DNA from: Pseudomonadota bacterium
Lineage (GTDB): Bacteria > Pseudomonadota > Gammaproteobacteria > Burkholderiales > Chitinibacteraceae
DNA: 64,000 bases
Direction: 5' to 3'
Assembly: GCA_018261735.1 (NCBI GenBank)
Contig: JAGTRM010000001.1
Span: forward strand, 62,001-126,000
The position numbers and the translations under genes are program-made. Positions 33,663 through 42,861 of this stretch are shown here, piece by piece (positions within the stretch are counted from its first letter, which is position 1; each line of letters begins with the position of its first letter). Below the pieces are notes generated by a model. That model saw only the letters and a program-made list of their open reading frames with translations. It searched no databases and was not told the DNA's origin.

Positions 33663-33965
33663 TCCCGCTTTCCGTTCCCAATAGCAAACAGGCCATGCAT
33701 CCGTGCATGGCCTGTTTTTTCATGGCAACTCAAGCCGGAAGATGAAAGTTAGGCCCGGTCATTCAGGCCGGCTTATTTACTGAAAATAATAGTTAATAAT
33801 CAGCTTGTTCCCTGAGCGATTCACCTAGGCTTTCGTCGGCCGTGTATTCAATATGGGAATCACGTATCCAGAAGAATGGGCTCGGCTAGAATTGTCGTCA
33901 GGGCAAGCGCCAACCTCTGCGTATAATCCCAACCTGTGACCGGTAAACCAGAGGATATGGCGATC
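33663..33965. other. Intergenic region after purK
   Basis: Holds the purK terminator, an AT-rich part near 33779-33803 and TATAAT at 33922-33927 shortly before the binding-protein gene. No good -35 partner is apparent and no gene is seen. Confidence 0.45.
33687..33720 (+). terminator. purK terminator
   Basis: AACAGGCCATGCA...TGCATGGCCTGTT stem with a short loop and T-tract, 25 bp beyond the stop codon. Confidence 0.92.
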
Positions 33966-34793
33966 ATGAATGTATGGAAGGTTCGTCTTCTATCGCTTTC
34001 ATTTGTACTGATTACTGCAGCATCAGGTGCTCAAGCCATCGCGCAGGACAAAATCCGCCTCGGCGGCACGGGAACCGGCTCGCTCCTGCTCCAGCATCTT
34101 GTCGATACTTACGCGAAATCCCATCCAAGTGTTCTGGCATCGGTCGTGATGCCGCCATTAAGCAGCAGCGGGGGGCTGCGCGCGCTCGCGGCTGGTTCGA
34201 TCCAGATCGCCGTCGTGTCGGTCCAGCCCAGACCCGAAGACACCGGAACGCTGAAGATCACCACTTGGGTGCGAACCCCGTTTGTCTTTACAGGTCGGAA
34301 CGTCGCGGCTGGAACGAATTTGACCATCGGGCAGATCGCGGACATCTATGCCGGCCGGCTCACGCGTTGGCCAGACGATACGCAGATCAGACTGGTCACA
34401 AGAACCGAACGCGAGAGCGACACCAAGATTTTGCGCTCGCTATCGCCGGTCATGGATGCGGCGGTGACGCTCGCTACAAAGCGGATCGGGATACCCTTTG
34501 CAGAAAATGACGTCGACAACCAGCAACTGCTCGAACGCACCAATGGATCGTTCGGCGCCATCGCCCTCGGCCAGTTGTTACTGTCGGAAAGTCCGCTCAA
34601 GCCCATCGACCTGGAGGGCGCCTCACCCTCGCCGGATAACTTGCGCAAGGGTATCTATCGCCCTGAAAAAATCCTCTTTCTCGTTATTTCGCCAACAGCC
34701 TCGGAAGCTGCGTTCGAACTCTTCCGCTATCTGCAATCGCCAGAAACGCTGCAAATGATCGAGCGTTATGGCTTCATCCCGGCCAAACGCTGA
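33966..34793 (+). CDS. Periplasmic phosphate/PstS-like substrate-binding protein
   Basis: 275 aa with a signal peptide (LLSLSFVLITAASGAQAIAQ). The binding-protein type II fold is indicated by IRLGGTGTGSLLLQHLVDTY, PLSSSGGLRALAAGSIQIAVVS and NVAAGTNLTIGQIADIYAGRLTRW. No ABC permease or ATPase is next to it. It is followed by a membrane GGDEF-EAL gene starting 5 bp beyond its stop, so it is more likely a sensor partner than an importer part. ATG at 33957 or 33966; AGAGG upstream fits either. Confidence 0.85.
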   Translation: MNVWKVRLLSLSFVLITAASGAQAIAQDKIRLGGTGTGSLLLQHLVDTYAKSHPSVLASVVMPPLSSSGGLRALAAGSIQIAVVSVQPRPEDTGTLKITTWVRTPFVFTGRNVAAGTNLTIGQIADIYAGRLTRWPDDTQIRLVTRTERESDTKILRSLSPVMDAAVTLATKRIGIPFAENDVDNQQLLERTNGSFGAIALGQLLLSESPLKPIDLEGASPSPDNLRKGIYRPEKILFLVISPTASEAAFELFRYLQSPETLQMIERYGFIPAKR

Positions 34794-34797
34794 ACCC

Positions 34798-36633
34798 ATG
34801 CCGCGGCATTCGGAATCACTTGTTCGCAATCTCGCGCGTGGGGCGGTGCTCGGCATGGCTCTCGTGCCAGTGCTCGTCTATATCTTCACGGGGTATTTTG
34901 GCGCAAAACAAATGGCATTCGACGACGCCAGGGTGCAGGCCAGTCGCGCCAACGTCGTCATCTCCGCCAACCCAGATGCCTGGCAATATGTTGCCGAACG
35001 GTTTCTCGACCAGATCGCAGAAGTGCGGCATCAAGACACACGCACGGAATTGACTGATTTTGAAGGCAAGATGCTTGCCCAGATCGGTGACGAATGCCTG
35101 CATTGGTGTGTCTCGGATCAGGCTCCCCTTCTGGATTTTGGCAGGGCGGTCGGGGATTTGACCGTCAAGATCAGCCTTGTACCCATCCTTGCCTGGGCAT
35201 CGTTCCTTGGTGTGCTGGGGCTGTTCGTCGGCCTGGCCTTGGTCAACCTTCTCAACCGGCATGTGCTGATTCCGCTTGAGCGCACAAGGGTTGCCAATAT
35301 TGAATTGGCGTTTTACGACCCCCTCACCCGGCTTCCCAATCGCCGCTTGCTGATGGTCCGGCTCGACCAAGCACTCGTCGCCAGCCACCGCAGTCAGGAA
35401 TTTGGCAGCGTGATGATTCTTGACCTCGACCACTTCAAGGTGATCAACGACACGCGAGGTCACGATGCCGGAGATCGCCTGCTGATCGAGGCCGCGCAGC
35501 GGATTCGGACCAACGTGCGCGAGGGAGACACCGTATCGAGACTGGGCGGTGACGAATATGTCGTCATGGTCGAGCACTTGGGACGGGAGGAAACCTCTGC
35601 GGCCAGGCAGGCGGAAATGATCGCCGAAAAGATCCGGTGCGCCCTCAACCAGCCCTACGTTCTGTCAAGCAGCAAGACGGCTTATCACGGCACGACGAGC
35701 ATAGGCGTGGTGCTGTTCCGGGGTCAGCAAGTCTCCAGCGATACCCTGCTCAAGCAGGCCGACCTGGCGCTGTATCGGGCCAAGGAAGCCGGACGCAATG
35801 CCATCCGCTTCTTTAACCCAGAGATGCAATCGGCCATCGATAGCCGCGCCGCCATGGAATCGGCCTTACGGCAAGGTCTGTTGCAAGCCGAGTTTCAACT
35901 GTATTACCAGCCGCAGTTCGATCAGACGGAGAAGTTGATCGGCGCGGAGGCGCTGCTGAGGTGGTTCCCCGCCAATCAGGCTCCCATCCCGCCCGCCCAG
36001 TTCATCCCCCTGGCGGAAGAGAGCGGGCTGATCATACCAATCGGCCTATGGGTAATGGAGACCGCCTGTGCGCAGCTGAAGGCATGGGAACACGGGCCAC
36101 TGAGCACGCTGACCGTTGCGATCAACGTCAGTGCCCGGCAATTCCGGCAAACGGACTTCGTCGATCGGGTGAGCGAAATCCTGCAGCGAACTGGCGCCAA
36201 CCCGGCCCAGCTGAAACTGGAACTGACCGAGAGCATGATGCTGGAACATATCGAAGACGTCATTGCCAAGATGGAGGCGATCCAGGCATTGGGCGTGAAG
36301 TTCTCGCTGGACGATTTCGGGACCGGGTTTTCATCCCTGTTCTATCTCAAACGACTTCCGCTGCGCCAGATAAAAATCGATCAGTCGTTCATCCGGGATA
36401 TCACGACCGACGCTAACGATGCGGCAATCGTCCGCGCCATCATCGCCATGAGCCAATCCCTTGGACTCGAGGTGATTGCCGAAGGAGTGGAAACGCAAGC
36501 GCAACGTGATTTCCTGAGGAGTTGCGAATGCGCCCAGTATCAGGGCTACTTTTATGGCAAGCCGGTACCGATAAGCGAATTCGCAAGAGGATTGCCGTGT
36601 AATGCATTAGTTGACACGTTCATTCCAGCGTAA
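34798..36633 (+). CDS. Membrane GGDEF-EAL protein (c-di-GMP synthase/phosphodiesterase)
   Basis: 611 aa. Two membrane helices (about 12-35 and 125-150) flank a ~90-aa periplasmic region. GGDEF domain about 165-330 has DLDHFKVINDTRGHDAGD, intact RLGGDEY and an RxxD inhibitory site (REGD) five residues upstream. EAL domain about 350-600 keeps EALLRW, NVSARQF, ELTESMM, DDFGTGFSS, KIDQSFI and AEGVET, so both activities may be present. Cotranscribed with the binding-protein gene just upstream; a regulation of c-di-GMP by that protein is inferred. ATG 34768 (overlapping the previous gene) is an alternative start. Confidence 0.92.
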   Translation: MPRHSESLVRNLARGAVLGMALVPVLVYIFTGYFGAKQMAFDDARVQASRANVVISANPDAWQYVAERFLDQIAEVRHQDTRTELTDFEGKMLAQIGDECLHWCVSDQAPLLDFGRAVGDLTVKISLVPILAWASFLGVLGLFVGLALVNLLNRHVLIPLERTRVANIELAFYDPLTRLPNRRLLMVRLDQALVASHRSQEFGSVMILDLDHFKVINDTRGHDAGDRLLIEAAQRIRTNVREGDTVSRLGGDEYVVMVEHLGREETSAARQAEMIAEKIRCALNQPYVLSSSKTAYHGTTSIGVVLFRGQQVSSDTLLKQADLALYRAKEAGRNAIRFFNPEMQSAIDSRAAMESALRQGLLQAEFQLYYQPQFDQTEKLIGAEALLRWFPANQAPIPPAQFIPLAEESGLIIPIGLWVMETACAQLKAWEHGPLSTLTVAINVSARQFRQTDFVDRVSEILQRTGANPAQLKLELTESMMLEHIEDVIAKMEAIQALGVKFSLDDFGTGFSSLFYLKRLPLRQIKIDQSFIRDITTDANDAAIVRAIIAMSQSLGLEVIAEGVETQAQRDFLRSCECAQYQGYFYGKPVPISEFARGLPCNALVDTFIPA

Positions 36634-36645
36634 TGAGCCAATCGC

Positions 36646-36756
36646 TACGGCAAGAAGTGGGTCCGTCCGGGGCGCAAGATGGGGCATTACAACATGCCGA
36701 GCAACACCGCCGCCAAGGCGCTGGGGGGCAGGCACGGCTGATTCAGGAAACGTTGC
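36646..36756 (+). pseudogene. Remnant of a second purK 3' end
   Basis: Translates as YGKKWVRPGRKMGHYNMPSNT and so on, matching residues near the PurK C-terminus (YGKREARPGRKMGHFNVLNDT). A frameshift follows and the last codons (IQETL) reappear in another frame. The DNA is only about 70 percent like the intact purK, so it is either old or foreign. It brackets the binding protein/GGDEF-EAL pair together with the real purK. Confidence 0.75.
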
Positions 36757-36787
36757 AACACACTGTCCGGGTATCGCGAACAGAGCC

Positions 36788-36820
36788 AAAACAAAAGGGA
36801 CGGCTGTCATTCCGTCCCTT
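36788..36820 (-). terminator. Terminator of the 42-aa gene
   Basis: AAGGGACGG and CCGTCCCTT pair; TTTTGTTTT follows on the minus strand. Confidence 0.75.
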
Positions 36821-36843
36821 GTGGCTTGATAGGTAGTGTTCGC

Positions 36844-36972
36844 TTATTTGTGCGTAATGATCGGCACGGTATCGGATGCGTGCTTTTTGACCTGTTTGGC
36901 GGCTTTCTTTTCCTTGGGAGTCAGAAGCGGCTGCTTCTTGGCTTCCTTGCTGCCGTGTTGTTCCTTGCCCAT
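36844..36972 (-). CDS. Small Lys-rich protein (42 aa)
   Basis: ATG at 36972 with AGGAG 6-7 bp upstream and a terminator downstream. The protein starts MGKEQHGSKEAKKQ, continues with PLLTPKEKKAAKQVKKH and ends in IITHK; about a quarter is lysine, with little hydrophobic content. Short basic proteins of this kind (MGKEKHGNKEAKK-like) recur in beta- and gammaproteobacteria without known function. Its coding status is supported by the ribosome site and terminator. Confidence 0.72.
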   Translation of the reverse strand: MGKEQHGSKEAKKQPLLTPKEKKAAKQVKKHASDTVPIITHK

Positions 36973-37061
36973 GATCGTACTCCTAATCTATGCACCGGCG
37001 GTGCTGATCCAGTATAGACCGATACCCGCACAGGCGCCGGGAAAGTCTCAGCACCATTGGC

Positions 37062-37180
37062 AGGGTTGTGAAACGCATGGCGTTGCGCACCGAATCGGCA
37101 ATTCAAATTACCGGCAAAACAAGTAATGCTTTGCTTCGCATGCGCGAATGGCAAATTCGCGCACCTTGCAGGGCTGAACA
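37062..37180 (+). repeat. Dispersed ~115-bp repeat, copy B
   Basis: Matches the minus strand of 20868-20985. Includes a perfect 9-bp palindrome TGCGCGAAT/ATTCGCGCA (37141-37163). The forward frame GTG AAA CGC... is open through the repeat in both copies. Confidence 0.65.
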
Positions 37181-37182
37181 AC

Positions 37183-37830
37183 CTAGCAGCCTTTCTGGTG
37201 ACGACTTTCAACTTGGTCTGCCAGCATGAAATTTCGGTGGGGATCATTTTCATCACGCATGCCGTCGATAACCCCCGACCTATCGGTCACCGTTTTGTTC
37301 TGGCTCATTTTCCACGTGCCCTCAATGCTCTTGATGGGAATTTCGATGCCAACGATAGCTTTCATCAGATCGGCCACGTAATCCGCCGGGGCATCATTGA
37401 GTGACCAAGGCTGGAGCCTTATTTCCTCGTGACTGTGAGTCAGGTCCTCCAGTTGCCGACGCAGCCACGTTGCGTCTTGAATAACCGAGGGCGTGCCCCG
37501 GACTTCAACGGCAATGTAATTCCAGGTCGGGACCGCCCGATGTGTTTCCGCTTTGCCGGGATACCAGGAGGGCGTGACATAGCCGTTGTCCCCCTGGAAC
37601 ATCACAAGACATTCGCTGTCGCCATCCAGCTCTTGCCAATGCGGATTGGCTCTGGCCAGGTGGGCACGCAGTACGCCGTACTCGCCTTCCTCGGGGTATA
37701 CCAAGAACGGTACGGGACTTGCCTGCAGGCCGCGTGCGCCATGCGTTATCAGAAGGCCAAGCGGTTGCGCTTGAATCAGCACATGCAGTTGCTCAATTCG
37801 CTCTTCACGGAAGCTGTTCGGTATAAACAT
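37183..37830 (-). CDS. PaiB-like FMN-binding protein
   Basis: 215 aa. Matches the PaiB family (FMN-binding split barrel): MFIPNSFRE, PLGLLITHG, HLARANPHWQEL, PSWYPGKAETHRAVPTWNY and IEIPIKSIEGTWKMSQNK. PaiB in Bacillus is named a transcriptional repressor of sporulation/protease genes, but the family more probably acts with flavin; the role here is unknown. The 3' end abuts the dispersed repeat, and the gene lies directly after a broken DJ-1-like gene. Confidence 0.9.
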   Translation of the reverse strand: MFIPNSFREERIEQLHVLIQAQPLGLLITHGARGLQASPVPFLVYPEEGEYGVLRAHLARANPHWQELDGDSECLVMFQGDNGYVTPSWYPGKAETHRAVPTWNYIAVEVRGTPSVIQDATWLRRQLEDLTHSHEEIRLQPWSLNDAPADYVADLMKAIVGIEIPIKSIEGTWKMSQNKTVTDRSGVIDGMRDENDPHRNFMLADQVESRHQKGC

Positions 37831-37832
37831 GG

Positions 37833-38257
37833 TCAGATCTGCTCACTCAGGTAGGGGGTGATGTTGCGCAGCATGCGCTCAATGTATTCGTCTTTCTCTC
37901 CCACCGGCGCGACATAGTGCATCGCACCCCGGGCCGCTTCGATGCCTTCCAGCCTGGCAATCACCCAACCGGCGAGATACTGCGACCCAGACAACCGCCT
38001 GCCGTGGCGATGTTGCCCTTGGCAAAGAAAGGCTGGTCCAGAACTGCCACGCCCGCCTCTTGCTTCGCCTGGTTGCCGCTTCCAGAAGATGTCCGGGCCG
38101 ACCGGGTGGTGAGCAAGTTGATGGCGCATCGAATCTCGGTTTCGACCGTCGAACCCTTTTCGACGACTGCCCTGGTGCCACATGCAATCCGCATCGCACT
38201 GGGTTCAGTGGTTTTGGACACCCTCCGGCTTGCACTGGCGACGGTCAAGCGCGTCAT
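37833..38257 (-). pseudogene. Frameshifted DJ-1/PfpI (ThiJ) family remnant
   Basis: Pieces of one protein lie in different frames: VAVLDQPFFAKGNIATAGGCL continues, after a one-base loss near 37990, as GSQYLAGWVIARLEG and ends in YVAPVGEKDEYIERMLRNITPYL. Another pair of frame changes occurs around the PDIFWKR part near 38090. ATAGGCL-SQYLA is typical of DJ-1/PfpI-like proteins in operons with PaiB-like or AraC genes. No intact start is evident. 38258-38508 shows no gene. Confidence 0.6.
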
Positions 38258-38508
38258 AGAAGACCATAGCTACTGACGACTGATCGCCGAGGAGTATCCT
38301 GAATGTCCTGTTGCAGCCATCATCATGCCAATTGTTGGGAGTCCAGTTCTGGCCGATTACGGCTACGCCCCTGCCGCACCGATGTCACCTTATCCCATCC
38401 TCCGCGCCGCCCGCTTTTCAACTCCACCAGCCTCGGCCCGCGAATGCGATCAAAAAATCGCGCCATGCCGAAAACCACGACGAATCCCTGTTTGGTGAAA
38501 TTTCCGGG

Positions 38509-41178
38509 CTAGGCCTGCCGATGAGCTACATTCCTCTGCCATGCTTTCACGATTTCCAGCATCGGGGTAATGGTGAATGCAGCCGCCAGCACAATCAGCC
38601 AATCTTCCACGGTCAGGGCAAAGGTACCGAACGGCCGATGCAAGATCGGCAGATAGACCACCAACGCCAATAAAACCAGCTCCCATCCTATCGCCAGATT
38701 CAGCCAGTGATTGGCAAACGGCCGATCCAGGATGCTGCGGTGATCGGAACGGAAGTTATAGGCCTTGAAGAATTCCACCAGCACCAGAAGCACGAAACAC
38801 ATGGTCATCGCTTCCGCCGCGCTGCGTCCTGAATGCAGCGCCCAAGCAAACAAACCCAGATTCAGCAAAGCGGACCAGCAGCCGCCAGCCAACATCAAGG
38901 TCACCATCCGTCGGGTGAAGATCCCCTCTCTGGCCGGTTGAGGCGGGCGTTGCATCAGGCCATCTTCGGGAGGATCGACCGCCAGCGCCAGCGCCGGCAA
39001 ACCATCGGTCGCCAGGTTCACGTACAGAATCTGCACGGCGGTCAGCGGTAGCGGTAAACCAAGCAAGGTCGCACCCGCCATCAGGCCGATTTCGCCGATA
39101 TTGGCCGAAAGCAGATACATCAGGTATTTCTTGATATTGCTGAAGATGCCGCGCCCCTCTTCGACCGCGGCAACAATCGAAGCGAAGTTGTCATCGGTCA
39201 GGGTCATCGCCGCGGCTTCGCGCGTCACATCCGTGCCATTGATGCCCATGGCGATGCCGATATCGGCTTTTTTCAGCGCCGGCGCATCGTTCACGCCATC
39301 GCCGGTCATCGCCACGATATGGCCACGAGCCTGCAGTGCGGTGACCACGCGCAATTTGTCGGCCGGCGAAGCCCGCGCATAGACCTCGATCCGCTCGACT
39401 TCATTGGCAAAATCCGCTTCGCTGATCGTGGCCAGCTCGACACCGGTGACCACCCGCCCACCTTGCAGCAGGCCCAATTCTTGTGCAATCGCGCCGGCGG
39501 TCAGCGGATGGTCGCCGGTAATCATCACCGTGCGGATGCCGGCAGACTTGCAGGTGGCAATCGCTGCTTTGGCTTCCGGGCGCGGCGGATCGATCATGCC
39601 GACCAACCCGTACAGGGTCAATGCCCCCTCCAGCGCCCCCCCCTCGCGGCCGGCGATCGCCAGCACCCGCAGCGCGTCACCGGCCATCTGTTGCGCCAGC
39701 GCCAGCCAATGCGCGTGTCCGGCCTCGTCGAGCGACTCACCGGTATCGCCGCCCCAAACCCGGTCACACGTCGGCAGCAGCGATTCCGGCGCGCCCTTGG
39801 CGCAAACGAACATGCCCTGTGCACCATGATGTTGCGTGGTCATGCGCCGGGTTTCGGCCGTGAACGGAATCTCGGCATTGCGCGGATTCTCGTCCCGCAG
39901 AAGTTCGATATCCAGTCCGGCCTTGGCGGCGGCGACCAGCAAAGCGGCCTCTGTGGGATCGCCCTTGATCTGCCAGCCGCCCTCCGGCGTCGGGTCGAGT
40001 TCGGCATCGGAAGCCAGCACGGCGGCTTGCAACAACAACCGGACCCGATCCGGCGGCACGACGGCACCGGCCACACTGAACTCGCCAAGCGGGGCATAGC
40101 CGGTACCCGACACGTCCAAAGCGCAACCGGCGATCTCGATGCGGCGCACCGTCATTTCGTCGCGGGTCAGCGTGCCGGTCTTGTCGGTGCAGATCACCGT
40201 GGTGCTGCCCAGCGTTTCCACCGCCGGCAAGCGCCGCATCAGCGCATTGCGCTTGACCATTTTCTGCACGCCGATGGCCAGCGAGATTGTCACGACTGCG
40301 GGTAGGGCTTCCGGCACCACCGCCACGGCCAGCGCGACGCCGAAAACCAGCATTTCCAGAAAAGGCTGGCCGCGCAGCAAACCCAGCACCACGATGATGA
40401 GCACGATCACCGCACTGGCTTGCGCCAGCCGTTTGCCAACCCGGTCGAGATTTTCCTGCAGCGGGGTACGACTGACCTCGATGCTCTGCAACATATGGGC
40501 GATCTTGCCAAATTCGGTCTGCATGCCTGTCGCCACGACCAATCCCCGACCACGGCCGTAAGTGACCGCCGTGCCGGAATACGCCATATTGCGCCGGTCG
40601 CCCAAGGGAATATCGGCCCCAGACAAGACCTCGACCGATTTTTCCACCGGCACGGATTCACCGGTCAAAGCCGCTTCCTCGATCTGCAGGTTCACGGCGT
40701 CCAGCAGGCGCAAATCGGCCGGCACCTTGTCGCCGGTATGCAGGATCACCACGTCGCCCGGCACCAGCTCCCGCGTCGGCACCGCGCACTCCTTGCCTTC
40801 ACGCACCGCCAGCGCGGTCGGCGCCGCCATCCGGCGCAGCGCATCCATCACGCGCTCCGCGCGGAATTCCTGCACGAAGCCCAGCAAGACCGCGAACAGC
40901 ACGATCACGGCGATGGCAATGGCCTCGACCGCGTGCCCCAGAAACGCCGAGACCAGCGTCGCGCCCAGCAGGATAAGGATCAGGATATTGCGGAATTGCT
41001 CCGCCAGTAATCTCCAGGCAGAAACACGCCGCCCATCGCCCAATTCATTGGGACCGAACTGTTGCTGGCGGCGAGACACCTCGGCCTGCGTCAGACCGTT
41101 CTGGATACTGCTCTGCTGCCAGTCCGCCGTTTCCACCGTACTGTGTTGATGCGGTAAAAACATCGCCTTGTCATTCAT
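38509..41178 (-). CDS. P-type cation-transporting ATPase (P2A, calcium-type)
   Basis: 889 aa. Phosphorylation motif CTDKTGTLT, TGES loop (EAALTGESVPVEK), and hinge MTGDGVNDAPALK. M4 motif VVPEALPAVVT and M6 NLATDGLPALALAVDP fit calcium or Na/K-type P2 ATPases. About ten membrane helices. The N-terminal cation-ATPase domain begins LTQAEVSRRQQQFGPNEL. Probably exports Ca2+ or Mn2+; the ion is inferred. Transcribed alone. Confidence 0.9.
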   Translation of the reverse strand: MNDKAMFLPHQHSTVETADWQQSSIQNGLTQAEVSRRQQQFGPNELGDGRRVSAWRLLAEQFRNILILILLGATLVSAFLGHAVEAIAIAVIVLFAVLLGFVQEFRAERVMDALRRMAAPTALAVREGKECAVPTRELVPGDVVILHTGDKVPADLRLLDAVNLQIEEAALTGESVPVEKSVEVLSGADIPLGDRRNMAYSGTAVTYGRGRGLVVATGMQTEFGKIAHMLQSIEVSRTPLQENLDRVGKRLAQASAVIVLIIVVLGLLRGQPFLEMLVFGVALAVAVVPEALPAVVTISLAIGVQKMVKRNALMRRLPAVETLGSTTVICTDKTGTLTRDEMTVRRIEIAGCALDVSGTGYAPLGEFSVAGAVVPPDRVRLLLQAAVLASDAELDPTPEGGWQIKGDPTEAALLVAAAKAGLDIELLRDENPRNAEIPFTAETRRMTTQHHGAQGMFVCAKGAPESLLPTCDRVWGGDTGESLDEAGHAHWLALAQQMAGDALRVLAIAGREGGALEGALTLYGLVGMIDPPRPEAKAAIATCKSAGIRTVMITGDHPLTAGAIAQELGLLQGGRVVTGVELATISEADFANEVERIEVYARASPADKLRVVTALQARGHIVAMTGDGVNDAPALKKADIGIAMGINGTDVTREAAAMTLTDDNFASIVAAVEEGRGIFSNIKKYLMYLLSANIGEIGLMAGATLLGLPLPLTAVQILYVNLATDGLPALALAVDPPEDGLMQRPPQPAREGIFTRRMVTLMLAGGCWSALLNLGLFAWALHSGRSAAEAMTMCFVLLVLVEFFKAYNFRSDHRSILDRPFANHWLNLAIGWELVLLALVVYLPILHRPFGTFALTVEDWLIVLAAAFTITPMLEIVKAWQRNVAHRQA

Positions 41179-41319
41179 GATCCAACTCTCCTTGTTATTC
41201 AGGATAGTCAGTAATACGCAGGCTGTCTTTCACCTCGCCTTGCCGCGGTTTTGTTTCTGCGCACCTTGGCTAATTCAGGCAAAATACGCACTTTGCTGAA
41301 TATCTTGCGGAATCTTGTC

Positions 41320-42198
41320 ATGACCGGCCTCACCTCCACCCAACTCAAGAGCCTGAAAAAAATCTACGCCGGCAAAGTGCGCGAGCTGTATGAAATCGAC
41401 GACAAGCGCATGCTGATGATCGCCACCGACCGCCTTTCCGCGTTCGATGTGATCCTGGCCGAGCCGATTCCGGACAAGGGCAAGATCCTGACCGCGATTT
41501 CCAATTTCTGGTTCGACCGTTTCAAGGACCTGATCCCGAGCCACTTCACCGGCCAGCAGCCGCAAGACGTGGTCAGCACGGAAGACCTGCCGCAGGTGGA
41601 AGGCCGCGCTGTCGTGGTCAAGCGCCTGAAACCGGTGCTGGTCGAAGCCATCGTGCGCGGCTATGTCGCCGGCTCCGGTTGGAAGGAATACCAGAAGAGC
41701 GGCACGATCTGCGGCATCCAACTGCCGGCGGGCCTCAGGGAAGCCGACAAGCTGCCCCAGCCGATCTTCACGCCCTCGACCAAGGCCGCGATCGGCGATC
41801 ACGACGAGAACATCTCATTCGAGCGCTGCAGCGAAATCCTCGGTGCCGAACTCGCCGCCAAGGTGCGCGATGCGGCGCTCAAGCTTTACAAGGCCGCATC
41901 GGAATTCGCCGCCACGCGCGGCATCATCATCGCCGACACCAAGTTTGAGTTCGGCCTGGATGAAGACGGCACGCTCTGCCTGATGGACGAAGCGCTGACC
42001 CCCGATTCCAGCCGTTTCTGGCCGGCCGAAAGCTACGTGCCGGGCCAGAACCCGCCGTCCTACGACAAGCAGTTCGTTCGCGACTGGCTCGAATCCACCG
42101 GCTGGGACAAGACCCCACCCGCCCCGGCCCTGCCGACTGAAGTCGCCGAAAAAACCGCGGCCAAGTACCGCGAAGCGCTGGAGCGGCTGACCCGGTAA
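41320..42198 (+). CDS. purC: Phosphoribosylaminoimidazole-succinocarboxamide synthase (SAICAR synthase)
   Basis: 292 aa, the longer bacterial/yeast-type form. [47 protein letters not shown] and [11 protein letters not shown] are diagnostic. Acts in step 7 of purine synthesis. MTGLTST start follows a CTTGTC; the frame opens further upstream without signal. Confidence 0.97.
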   Translation: MTGLTSTQLKSLKKIYAGKVRELYEIDDKRMLMIATDRLSAFDVILAEPIPDKGKILTAISNFWFDRFKDLIPSHFTGQQPQDVVSTEDLPQVEGRAVVVKRLKPVLVEAIVRGYVAGSGWKEYQKSGTICGIQLPAGLREADKLPQPIFTPSTKAAIGDHDENISFERCSEILGAELAAKVRDAALKLYKAASEFAATRGIIIADTKFEFGLDEDGTLCLMDEALTPDSSRFWPAESYVPGQNPPSYDKQFVRDWLESTGWDKTPPAPALPTEVAEKTAAKYREALERLTR

Positions 42199-42302
42199 AC
42201 TTGATGACAAACCCCACTCGTGAAGCGAGGTTTCCCCTCAGGGAGGGGACGGAAGGGGTGGGTATAAATCAAGAGGGCTGCAAAATCATCAGCATGTGTA
42301 TC

Positions 42303-42323
42303 GGTCTCGGCTTGGCCGAGACC
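42303..42323 (+). terminator. Hairpin beyond purC
   Basis: GGTCTCGGC-TTG-GCCGAGACC perfect 9-bp stem. It has no strong T-tract, so it may be an RNA-stabilising hairpin. Confidence 0.4.
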
Positions 42324-42357
42324 TTGCAGGGACTTGCAAACAGCTTTGTCTGCAGCC

Positions 42358-42386
42358 AAAGCCGGCTTGAACCAAGCCGGCTTTTT
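42358..42386. terminator. Bidirectional terminator purC / rhodanese
   Basis: AAAGCCGGCTTG and CAAGCCGGCTTT stem with flanking A and T tracts, between convergent genes. Confidence 0.9.
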
Positions 42387-42404
42387 GTTGCATGGAGCGC
42401 TATA

Positions 42405-42767
42405 TCAGCAAACTTGCGCAGTACACGCCTTCAGGCTACGCGCCACATCCTCGATCGCGCCGCCATTGATCACCCGCCGGTAGCCTTCCTTTTCCAGCGT
42501 CGCCTTGGCGATGCCTGAGCGGTTGCCGGTGCGGCAATACAGCAGGATCGGTTGATCCTTGTCCAATCCCTTGACCGACTGGATACCCTTGGCGATCTGG
42601 TCAAACGGGATATTCAGCGCGCCGTCGATATGGCCAGCCGCGTATTCTTCGGGCGTGCGCACATCAATCACCACTGCTGGTTTCACGCCATTGAAGACCA
42701 CGTCGCCGGCGGTAGCCATCAGGCTCGCCAGGCAGAAAAACAATGCCCCCCAGATTCGTTTGCTCAT
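42405..42767 (-). CDS. Periplasmic rhodanese-like protein
   Basis: 120 aa with a signal peptide (WGALFFCLASLMATAG). One rhodanese domain: VIDVRTPEEYAAGHIDGALNIP and active-site loop LLYCRTGNRSG with the catalytic Cys. Resembles PspE (thiosulfate sulfurtransferase in the periplasm). GGAGGAAAGAACT ribosome site. Near a TSUP permease that may handle sulfur compounds. Confidence 0.9.
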   Translation of the reverse strand: MSKRIWGALFFCLASLMATAGDVVFNGVKPAVVIDVRTPEEYAAGHIDGALNIPFDQIAKGIQSVKGLDKDQPILLYCRTGNRSGIAKATLEKEGYRRVINGGAIEDVARSLKACTAQVC

Positions 42768-42861
42768 AGTTCTTTCCTCCAAGCTGCAACACCGGCCATT
42801 TGAATCAGCCCGGCAGGACCGATGCGCTCTTGATACTCAGACCCGCAAACAGGCTACCAGT

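Noticed and set aside
38303..38512. Cys/His-rich 69-codon frame (MSCCSHHHANC...)
   Set aside because: No ribosome site, no conserved pattern, and it runs into the P-type ATPase end. Probably chance.
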